Origin: DASPWW01 sp035637595
Lineage (GTDB): Bacteria > Actinomycetota > Thermoleophilia > Solirubrobacterales > 70-9
DNA: 23,162 nt
NCBI GenBank assembly: GCA_035637595.1
Contig: DASPWW010000152.1
Coordinates: forward strand, 1 to 23,162
Reading direction: 5' to 3'
In this document: positions 7,332-14,006 of the stretch, one piece after another
Numbering within the stretch: position 1 is the stretch's first letter
Layout: each line of letters starts with the position of its first letter
Program-made: the position numbers and the translations under genes
The notes under the pieces: model-generated
Told to the model about the DNA's origin: nothing
Seen by the model: the letters and a program-made list of their open reading frames with translations, nothing else
Databases searched by the model: none

Positions 7332-8033
7332 CTAGGCGATCGCTGGCGCGCCGGCCGCCGTGGCGGCGCCGTCCAGCGCGTCGAGAGCGTGGGCCACGGA
7401 CATCGCGACGCACGTGAATATCGGGGTGTCGCGAAGCGTGTAGGCGCTCGACTCCGAGCCGCGCAGCTCCTGGACGAGATCGAGGAAGCGCCCGGGCTCG
7501 TCGGCCTCGAACGAGACCACGAACTCCTGGTCGTCGAGCCCGAACGAGTACGCGGTGTTGATCGTGATCTCGGGGTAGCGCTGCCCGATCGCGATGTGGT
7601 CGCTCATGATCCGCTGCCTGTCCTCGGCGCTCTTGCGATACCACTCGCGGCGCTTCCAGAATGGGTAGACGAACAGGTAGCGGCGCTCGGACGTGCAGAT
7701 CTCGGCGCGGGCCTCGGACTCCGAGTAGGGGGACGGCTTGGTCATCGCCAGGTAGGAGTGGGGGATCGTCGCCCAGCGCGCCAGGCCGCTCTGCGCGAGC
7801 ACGACGTGGAAGGTGTGGATGTCGTCGAGGCTCGGGCTCTGAGCGAGCAGCATCAGGTCGGTGTCGCCGCGCATCCCGACCGTGGAGTAGGCGCGCAGCG
7901 AGCGGTCGCCGGCGAAGTCCTCGCAGGCGGCGAGGAACTCCCGTTTATCCTCAGCGCGCTGTCCGGGGTCCCGGCGATGCCAGGCGGGGTCGATCTTGAA
8001 GAAGCTGAACTTTGCGAAGGTGCGCTCGGCCAC
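7332..8033 (-). CDS. hemQ: Chlorite dismutase-family heme protein, probable coproheme decarboxylase HemQ/ChdC
   Basis: A 233-residue chlorite-dismutase-fold protein, the usual size for actinobacterial HemQ. The N-terminal half starts with KFSFFKIDPAWHRR and the GMRGDTDLMLL strand. The C-terminal half has YLFVYPFWKRREWY, with Tyr123 the candidate catalytic tyrosine, and MSDHIAIGQRYP, with His146 the candidate proximal heme ligand. EFVVSFEADEPGRFLDLV then follows. HemQ converts coproheme to heme b in the coproporphyrin-dependent pathway. No other heme genes are in the window, so a related heme peroxidase role cannot be excluded. No start codon exists further inside the conserved region, so the GTG at 8033 is chosen. 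It has a TACGAT box 9 nt upstream. It heads the fprA-bolA-glutaredoxin run and overlaps the divergent gene's 5' end. Confidence 0.85.
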   Translation of the reverse strand: MAERTFAKFSFFKIDPAWHRRDPGQRAEDKREFLAACEDFAGDRSLRAYSTVGMRGDTDLMLLAQSPSLDDIHTFHVVLAQSGLARWATIPHSYLAMTKPSPYSESEARAEICTSERRYLFVYPFWKRREWYRKSAEDRQRIMSDHIAIGQRYPEITINTAYSFGLDDQEFVVSFEADEPGRFLDLVQELRGSESSAYTLRDTPIFTCVAMSVAHALDALDGAATAAGAPAIA

Positions 8034-9996
8034 GTCTGCCAAATCGTATAGGCGTGCGACCGCGCTCCTGGCGCTGGCCGTGGCACTTTGGACGGCGGGG
8101 CCCGCCCAGGCGCAGGGCCCCACGGTGACGGTCGCCGTGCTGCCCGGCGACACCACGCACCGCGCCCTGGGTGCAGTCGACGGGATCTCGCCAGGGGCGC
8201 TCAGCGCCGGCCTCGGCACCGTCCCCGCGGCCCAGACCTACCTCGACATCAGCCAGGGAAACCGGCTCTTCGGCTCGCTGTATGACCGACCGCTCCCGGC
8301 GCTTCTCACCGTCGACGGCGAGGTCCCGCCGGAGCTCTGGCACGCCGTCACCGGGCGGGCGCGCGACGCCCCGGCGGACCTCGAGCCGGGCCTGCTCGCG
8401 TCGACGATCCGTGGGGCATCCTCCGGGGATGGGACGCGGCTCGACGCCGTCGCCGATCCGCTCGCCGGCATCGCCGGCCTGATCGCGGTCGACGAGGGCG
8501 GCGCGGTGCGAAGCGACGCCGGCTGCCCGGCCCGCGGCTGCCCCGGGCTCGACGTCGTCGCCACCCGGCTCGGCGGGCTGTCTGCGCTGATCGACCGGCT
8601 GCGCGGCGACGACCTGCTGATCGCGCTCGAGCGCCCCCCGCCCGAGCCGGGGCACCTGCTGTCGGTGGGGATCGCCGGAACGGGGTTCGAGGGGATGCTG
8701 ACCTCCGACAGCACACGCCTGCCGGGGCTGGTGCTGTCGACCGACATCGCTCCGACGATCCTGATGCGGCTCGGGATCGAGGTCCCGCACGCGATGAGCG
8801 GCAGCCCGATCACGATCGAGGGCGAGCCCGACCCGGCGCGCGTCGGCGAGCTCGAGGACCGCCTCGGCGAGGTCGGGCCGCGCCGCGGGCCGGTGATCGG
8901 CACCAACGTCCTGATCTGGGTCGCGCTCGCGCTGCTCGCCGCCGGGCTCTTCGGCTATCGCGGCGCGCGCGCCGCCGTCGCCCTGCTCGCGCTTTCGGCG
9001 ATCTACCTGCCCGCCACGCTGCTCGTCACGGCCGCGCTCGAGCCGGCCGAGTGGGTCGAGCGGCTGATCGTCGGCCTCGGCTCGCCGCTCGCAGCCGCCG
9101 CGACGCTGGCCGTGTTTCGCGGCTACGCGGCGGCGGCCGTCGCCTGCACAGTCACGGTCGTGGCCTACGCGGTCGACGTCGTCGCGGGATCCGCCCTGGT
9201 CCCGCTGTCGTTGATGGGTCCCAACCCGCTGCTCGGGGTGCGCTTCTACGGGATCGGCAACGAGCTCGAGGCCACCCTCGCCCCGCTGGTCCTGCTCGGC
9301 ACGGGAGCGGGGATCGCCGCCTGGATAGCGGTCCGGGGCGGGCGCGCCGACGGCGCGGGCGGGGCTTCGGCCGCCGGCCCGCGGGCGGCGCTCGCCTTCG
9401 GGGTCGTCTGCGTGCTCGCGATCGTCGCCTTCGCGCCGGGACGCTTCGGCGCCGACGTCGGCGCCGCGATCGTGCTGGCGGTCGGCGGCGGGGTCGCGGC
9501 GGCGGTGGCGCTCGGCACCGCGCGCCGTCGCGCCGTCGTGCTCGTTCTCGTCGCGCCGCTGGCCGCGCTCGCCGCGCTCGCCGCGGCTGACCTCGTCTTG
9601 GGGGGCAATGCGCACCTCAGCCGCTCCGTGCTCGAGGCTGGCGGATTCGACGACCTGGCGGACGTCGCGGAGCGCCGTCTGCGTCTGTCGGCGGCGAGCT
9701 TCTCGTCGACCTTCGGGTCGCCGTTCCTGTTCGCGGCGATCGCCGCGATCGTGGTGGGGATCATCTTCAGGCGCCGGATCGTGGCCTGGTTCGCCGATGC
9801 CCGCCCCGCGCTCGCCGGCTTTTTGGGCGCCCTGGCGGCGGTCGTCGTCGGCACGCTCGCCAACGACTCCGGGGCGCTGCTGTTGATGGTCGGCACCGCC
9901 TACCTGGCGTCGTTCGCGGGCTTCGCCTGGACCATCCGCTCGGGAGCCGCGAGCGATCCCGGGCCGGCCCTCCCCCGCCGGGGGGATGGCGGCTGA
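8020..9996 (+). CDS. Signal-peptide membrane protein: secreted alkaline-phosphatase-like domain plus ~11 membrane spans
   Basis: A 658-residue protein from the GTG at 8020. A signal peptide is visible (basic SYRRA, a hydrophobic ALLALAVALW core, AQAQ cleavage region), followed by an external domain to about residue 280. That domain ends with TSDSTRLPGLVLSTDIAPTI, the C-terminal pattern of alkaline-phosphatase-superfamily domains, but I see no complete metal-ligand set, so it may be inactive. About eleven membrane segments follow (about 287-640), including RFYGIGNELEATL, a motif recalled from related uncharacterised actinobacterial and Firmicutes proteins. The start is uncertain: a TTG at 7996 is possible, and the GTG at 8080 would cut the signal peptide. 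Both upstream choices overlap hemQ's 5' end. Its place before glycosyltransferase and phosphodiesterase genes suggests envelope work. Confidence 0.75.
   Translation: MRSATSAKSYRRATALLALAVALWTAGPAQAQGPTVTVAVLPGDTTHRALGAVDGISPGALSAGLGTVPAAQTYLDISQGNRLFGSLYDRPLPALLTVDGEVPPELWHAVTGRARDAPADLEPGLLASTIRGASSGDGTRLDAVADPLAGIAGLIAVDEGGAVRSDAGCPARGCPGLDVVATRLGGLSALIDRLRGDDLLIALERPPPEPGHLLSVGIAGTGFEGMLTSDSTRLPGLVLSTDIAPTILMRLGIEVPHAMSGSPITIEGEPDPARVGELEDRLGEVGPRRGPVIGTNVLIWVALALLAAGLFGYRGARAAVALLALSAIYLPATLLVTAALEPAEWVERLIVGLGSPLAAAATLAVFRGYAAAAVACTVTVVAYAVDVVAGSALVPLSLMGPNPLLGVRFYGIGNELEATLAPLVLLGTGAGIAAWIAVRGGRADGAGGASAAGPRAALAFGVVCVLAIVAFAPGRFGADVGAAIVLAVGGGVAAAVALGTARRRAVVLVLVAPLAALAALAAADLVLGGNAHLSRSVLEAGGFDDLADVAERRLRLSAASFSSTFGSPFLFAAIAAIVVGIIFRRRIVAWFADARPALAGFLGALAAVVVGTLANDSGALLLMVGTAYLASFAGFAWTIRSGAASDPGPALPRRGDGG
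8043..8048 (-). promoter_or_regulatory. Probable -10 box (TACGAT) of the hemQ operon
   Basis: On the minus strand TACGAT ends 9 nt before the GTG at 8033, so the transcript would have almost no leader. The box lies inside the coding region of the divergent membrane-protein gene. Confidence 0.45.
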
Positions 9997-10058
9997 AACC
10001 AGCGCCGCCGCCGGGTTTAGGTGCCGCAGGCCCGGGCAACCGCGTACAGACGACTTCG

Positions 10059-10075
10059 AGGCGCATTTCGCGCCT
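10059..10075 (+). terminator. Short hairpin after the membrane-protein gene
   Basis: A 6-bp perfect stem, AGGCGC / GCGCCT with a 5-nt ATTTC loop, lies 62 nt after the stop at 9996. A GGGGGTTTTGG stretch follows shortly after. There is no clean T-tract, so a terminator role is tentative. Confidence 0.25.
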
Positions 10076-10117
10076 TGCGGGGGTTTTGGCGGCCCGTGGA
10101 GAGCCCGGGGCCGCTGT

Positions 10118-10123
10118 TACGAT
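10118..10123 (+). promoter_or_regulatory. Probable -10 box (TACGAT) of the glycosyltransferase-flippase gene
   Basis: TACGAT ends exactly 6 nt before the ATG at 10130, placing +1 on the A of the start codon: a textbook leaderless arrangement. It also fixes the start at 10130 although the reading frame is open further upstream. Confidence 0.55.
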
Positions 10124-10129
10124 CGCTCG

Positions 10130-12436
10130 ATGCGTATCGCGTTGGTGACACCCTATTCGTGGACCTATCGCGGAGGCGTGAACCGCCACGTGGAGGCGCT
10201 TGCCGAGCAGTTTTCGGGCCGCGGTCATCACGTCCGAGTGCTCGCGCCCTGGGACCCGCCCGACCGCCTGAGCCGGCTGCTTCACCGTGCGCCCGCCGAG
10301 CAGCGTCCCCAGCCCGACTACCTGGTGCCGCTGGCACGCACGATCGGCTTCTCGGCCAACGGCTCGATCTCGCCGCTGTGCGGGTTCCCGGAGGGCGTCG
10401 CCCGCATGCGACGCGAGCTTCGGGGCGGCGATTACGACGTCGTGCACGTGCACGAGCCGATCGCGCCGCTGATCGGCTGGGACGCCTGCGCCTACCCCGG
10501 CGCCCCCGTGGTCGGGACCTTTCACGCCTACTCGACGAAGGCGATCCCGAACGGGATCGGCAACCTCCTGGGCGCGCGCCGACGGTTCAACCACCTGACC
10601 GCGCGCGTCGCCGTCTCCGAGGCCGCCGCGTGGACGGGGCGCCGCTTCTTCGGCGGCGACTACCGGATCATTCCCAACGGCGTCGACCTCGACGGGCCTC
10701 CGGCCGGGCCGAAGCCTCCGGATGAGCGCCTCCGCATCCTGTTCGTCGGCCGGCCCGAGGAGCGCAAGGGGCTTCCCGTCCTTCTGAGCGCGTTCTCGGC
10801 GCTCGTCCATCACATCCCCGCGCAGCTGACGGTCGTTGGCGCGAGCCGCGACGAGATCGAGCCCTACCTCGCCGATCCGGAGGTCGCCGAGTCGGTCGAC
10901 GCGCTCGGCCGTGTGCGGCGCTCCGAGCTGTGGCGCAACCTCCACGAGGCCGACGTGCTGTGCGCTCCCTCGCTCAGCGGGGAGAGCTTCGGAATGGTCC
11001 TGAGCGAGGCGTTCGCCGCCGGGACGCCGGTCATCGCTTCGGAGATAGCCGGCTATCGCGATGTCGTCACCGACGGCGTCGACGGGGTCCTCGTTCCTCC
11101 CGCCGACGCGCAGCGGCTCGCCGAGGAGCTTGCGCGCATGCATGTCGAGCCCTCGCGCCGCGAGGCGATGGGCGCGCAGGCCCGCAGGTCGGCGCGCCGC
11201 TACGCCTGGCCGCGCGTGGCCGACGAGCTCGAGGAGGTCTACGAGCGCGCCGTCGAGGCGCCGGCGCCCAGCGGTGCCGCGGAGCGCCTCGTCAAGCGCG
11301 CCGGCCTCGCGCCGGCCGCGGGCGGTCCGCGCCGACCCCCCGAGCGCCTTCCGTCCCTCGATCCCGTCCCTGCCGGCGGCGCGGGCGCGCTGGCGCGCCG
11401 CCTGGCGCTTTGGGCGGCGGGGCTGCTCGCGATCGCGCTCACGGCGCTCGCCGCGAACAGGATCGGCCTCGAAAGCGTCGCCGGGAGCTTCGTACGCTCG
11501 AAGCCGGGCTGGGTCCTGATCGCACTGGGGCTGATGATGGCCTCGATGTTCGTCCGCGCGGCCGCTTGGTATGCGATCGCGCGCGCGGCGCTTCCGGACC
11601 GCATCATCCGCCGCCGTGACATCACCTCGGGGACGATGATCGGGGTGCTGATGTCGGCGACGCTACCGGCGCGGCTCGGCGAGCCGGCCCGCGCGATGGT
11701 CGTCGCACGCCGCATCGGCCGGATGCGGGAGACCTTCCCGGTCCTCGTCGGAACGCTGGTCTCGCAGACGATCCTCAACGTCGCGGCGCTGGTGATCCTC
11801 GGCGTGATCATCGTCTCGACGACCGACCTCTTCCACCAGAACCAGAAGGCGTTCTTCCTCGTCAGCCTGGTGCCCGTCGTGCTGCTCGCCGGCGTCGCCG
11901 CGGCGCCGACACTGGTGCGGGAGAACGGCAGCGGGCGCCTGGCGCGCATCGCGGCCACCCTGCGCCGCGCGCTGCTGCGGGTGCGCTCCGGGCTCGCCGT
12001 CTTCCGCGACCTGCGGCGCGGGTCGTTCGCCGCCGGGGCGCAGCTTCTCGCGTGGGGGATCCAGGCGCTCGCCTGCTACGCGCTGTTCGAGGCGCTCGGG
12101 CTCGACATCCACGGGGCGGCCGCCGCCGCGGCGGCGGTCCTGTTCGCGGTCAACGTCACGGCGGTCGTGCCAGCCACGCCGTCGAACATCGGCGTCTTCC
12201 AGCTCGCCGTGATCAGCGTGCTCGTCGGTGGCTTCGACGTCGGAGCCGCCGACGCGCTGGCCTACGGGATCATCCTCCAGGCGGTCGAGATCGCCACCGC
12301 GGTGGCACTCGGCGTCCCAGCGCTGGTGCGCGAGGGCGTGACGTGGCGCGATCTGCGCCTGCGCGCCATGCAGACGGCGCCCGTCCGGCTCTCCGGCGTC
12401 GGGGACCAGCGAGCGCACGAGCACGCCGCCTCATAG
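10130..12436 (+). CDS. GT4 glycosyltransferase fused to a flippase-like (LPG-synthase TM) domain
   Basis: A 768-residue two-part protein. Residues 1 to about 385 form a complete GT4 glycosyltransferase resembling PimA-type mannosyltransferases. They include the N-terminal RGGVNRHVEAL loop, TFHAYSTKAIP, NGVD, and donor-phosphate residues Arg208/Lys213 (GRPEERKG). The EX7E motif is Glu285 and Glu293 (SGESFGMVLSEAFAAGTPV). After a Pro/Ala-rich linker (about 385-420), residues 420-750 form a polytopic domain of the UPF0104/lysylphosphatidylglycerol-synthase TM family. It shows SATLPARLGEPARAMVVARR and a Pro-containing VPATPSNIGVFQ motif. The likely job is adding a sugar to a lipid at the inner face, with the membrane domain moving or anchoring the product; this is inferred. 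It is followed 25 nt later by the phosphodiesterase gene. Confidence 0.88.
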   Translation: MRIALVTPYSWTYRGGVNRHVEALAEQFSGRGHHVRVLAPWDPPDRLSRLLHRAPAEQRPQPDYLVPLARTIGFSANGSISPLCGFPEGVARMRRELRGGDYDVVHVHEPIAPLIGWDACAYPGAPVVGTFHAYSTKAIPNGIGNLLGARRRFNHLTARVAVSEAAAWTGRRFFGGDYRIIPNGVDLDGPPAGPKPPDERLRILFVGRPEERKGLPVLLSAFSALVHHIPAQLTVVGASRDEIEPYLADPEVAESVDALGRVRRSELWRNLHEADVLCAPSLSGESFGMVLSEAFAAGTPVIASEIAGYRDVVTDGVDGVLVPPADAQRLAEELARMHVEPSRREAMGAQARRSARRYAWPRVADELEEVYERAVEAPAPSGAAERLVKRAGLAPAAGGPRRPPERLPSLDPVPAGGAGALARRLALWAAGLLAIALTALAANRIGLESVAGSFVRSKPGWVLIALGLMMASMFVRAAAWYAIARAALPDRIIRRRDITSGTMIGVLMSATLPARLGEPARAMVVARRIGRMRETFPVLVGTLVSQTILNVAALVILGVIIVSTTDLFHQNQKAFFLVSLVPVVLLAGVAAAPTLVRENGSGRLARIAATLRRALLRVRSGLAVFRDLRRGSFAAGAQLLAWGIQALACYALFEALGLDIHGAAAAAAAVLFAVNVTAVVPATPSNIGVFQLAVISVLVGGFDVGAADALAYGIILQAVEIATAVALGVPALVREGVTWRDLRLRAMQTAPVRLSGVGDQRAHEHAAS

Positions 12437-12461
12437 AGGGCTTCAGCTCGCGACCCCCCCG

Positions 12462-13883
12462 ATGGAGAGTCGCTCGGCGCTGATCGTGCTCGCCGACGGC
12501 GCGCGGCCGAGCGTCTTCGAGGCGCTCGTCGAGGCCGGCGAGCTGCCGAGCATTCGCGAGCACATCCTCGAACGCGGGTCCTACCGGCGCGCGACGTCCA
12601 CGTTTACGAGCACCACGGGCCCTGCCCATGTCCCGATCCTCACCGGGTGCTTCGCCGGCACGGCCGGAGTCCCGGGGTACCGCTGGTTCGACCGCGGCGC
12701 ATACCGGCCGGCGGCGTGGCCAGGTCAGTGGTGCATGCGCAGCTACAACGGCCCCGAGGCGCTGCTGCTGAACCGCGACCTCTCCGCAGGCGCGCGAACG
12801 CTGTTCGAGCTGACGCGCAGCCCGGTCAACGTATTCGGCGTCCTGACGCGGGGGGTACCGCGCGCCAACAACCTGCTCGCGCGGCGCAAGCAGTGGCTGT
12901 GGCCCTACATCCACTACTCGCGCCGCTGGGGGGCGGCCGAGCCATGGGCGGCGCGCGCTCTCGCGGCGAGCATCTCAATCCCCAGCGAGCTGCGCTTCGT
13001 GGCCTTTCCGGGGATCGACTGGTTCAGCCACTACGTGGACCCCGTGGGGAAGGGAACGCTCGAGTGCTACCGGCTGATCGACCGCGCGCTCGGCGACGTC
13101 GCCCGCGAGCTGCGCCGCACCCGGGCCTACGACGACACCCTGATCGTGCTGTGCAGCGACCACGGCCACACCCCCGTCCACACCCACTACGACCTTCCGG
13201 TCCGTATCGAGCAGGACTTCGGCCTTCGGGCCGCCTACCACAGCCGCGCCGTCTTCAAGCGCGATCCCGACGCCGTCGCCTGCGTGTCCGGCAACGGGAT
13301 GGCGAACGTCTACCTGCGCGGCGACGGTTGGCGGGGTCCGCCCCCGACGCGCTCTCAAATCGATCGCCACCACCCTGGCCTGCGCGAGGGGCTGCTCGCC
13401 GAGCCGGGCATCGACCTCGTTGTCACGAGGGCGGAGGACGGGGGCGCCTGGATCGAGAGCCGCCGAGGGCTCGCCCACCTCCTCGAGCTTCCCGGGGGGC
13501 TGGCCTACAGCGCGCCGGCCGGCGACCCGTTCGGCTGGGGCCGGCTCCCGGCGCGGATGTCGCACCAGGAGGCGCTGGCGCTCACGTTCGACAGCGGCCA
13601 TCCCGACGCGCTGGCGCAGATCGCGCAGCTGTTCCGCTCGCGGCGCAGCGGCGACCTCGTCGTCTCGGCGACACCGGGGTGGGATCTGCGCGAGCGCTAC
13701 GAGCATCCCGAGCACCTGTCCTCGCACGGTGCGCTTCACGCCGGCCACATGGTCGTCCCGGTCGCCGCCAGCGCGCCGCTGGCCGAGGGGCCGATGCGGA
13801 CCGCCGACATCTTCGCGACGGCGCTGGACTGGCTGGGCCGCGAGGTCCCGGCGGGGATCGACGGCGTGTCGCGGCTGGCCTGA
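12462..13883 (+). CDS. Alkaline phosphatase-superfamily protein (type I phosphodiesterase/nucleotide pyrophosphatase)
   Basis: A 473-residue protein of the PF01663 phosphodiesterase group. Metal and catalytic positions are recognisable: Asp12 (VLADGARP), nucleophile Thr52 (STTGPAHVPILTG), Asp186 and His190 (PGIDWFSHYVD), Asp233 and His234 (CSDHGHTP), and His422 (SHGALHAGH). This is a full two-metal site, so it should be active on phosphodiesters or phosphomonoesters. No signal peptide is visible: the first strand begins at residue 5, suggesting a cytoplasmic enzyme. It starts 25 nt after the glycosyltransferase-flippase gene, on the same strand, and is probably co-transcribed. The substrate may be a nucleotide-sugar or a phospholipid head group, but nothing in the sequence decides it. 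The Shine-Dalgarno is weak. Confidence 0.88.
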   Translation: MESRSALIVLADGARPSVFEALVEAGELPSIREHILERGSYRRATSTFTSTTGPAHVPILTGCFAGTAGVPGYRWFDRGAYRPAAWPGQWCMRSYNGPEALLLNRDLSAGARTLFELTRSPVNVFGVLTRGVPRANNLLARRKQWLWPYIHYSRRWGAAEPWAARALAASISIPSELRFVAFPGIDWFSHYVDPVGKGTLECYRLIDRALGDVARELRRTRAYDDTLIVLCSDHGHTPVHTHYDLPVRIEQDFGLRAAYHSRAVFKRDPDAVACVSGNGMANVYLRGDGWRGPPPTRSQIDRHHPGLREGLLAEPGIDLVVTRAEDGGAWIESRRGLAHLLELPGGLAYSAPAGDPFGWGRLPARMSHQEALALTFDSGHPDALAQIAQLFRSRRSGDLVVSATPGWDLRERYEHPEHLSSHGALHAGHMVVPVAASAPLAEGPMRTADIFATALDWLGREVPAGIDGVSRLA

Positions 13884-13955
13884 GCGTTCCGGCGATCGGC
13901 ACCGTGGGAGCCGAAACGTAGATCCGCCCGCGGACGCCTGAAAGGGCGATCTCGC

Positions 13956-13961
13956 TACCCT
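13956..13961 (+). promoter_or_regulatory. Possible -10 box (TACCCT) upstream of metE
   Basis: TACCCT lies 45 nt before the metE ATG and would give a leader of about 40 nt. No -35 match is seen. The 123-nt gap before metE is too short for, and shows no sign of, a cobalamin or SAM riboswitch. Confidence 0.25.
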
Positions 13962-14006
13962 AGTCGCCCGCCGGCCGCACCCCGATCGCGGCGGCGGCAC
14001 GAGCCC

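Noticed and set aside
8034..8219. An N-terminal extension of hemQ
   Set aside because: The extension is low-complexity, antisense to the signal peptide region of the divergent gene, and HemQ proteins normally begin near the KFSFFK strand.
9986..10129. An upstream start for the glycosyltransferase-flippase gene
   Set aside because: GT4 proteins start at the MRIALVTP strand; the ATG at 10130 also has a leaderless-type TACGAT box at the ideal spacing.
13884..14006. A riboswitch (cobalamin or SAM) before metE
   Set aside because: The gap is only 123 nt and shows none of the conserved stems or boxes of those riboswitches.
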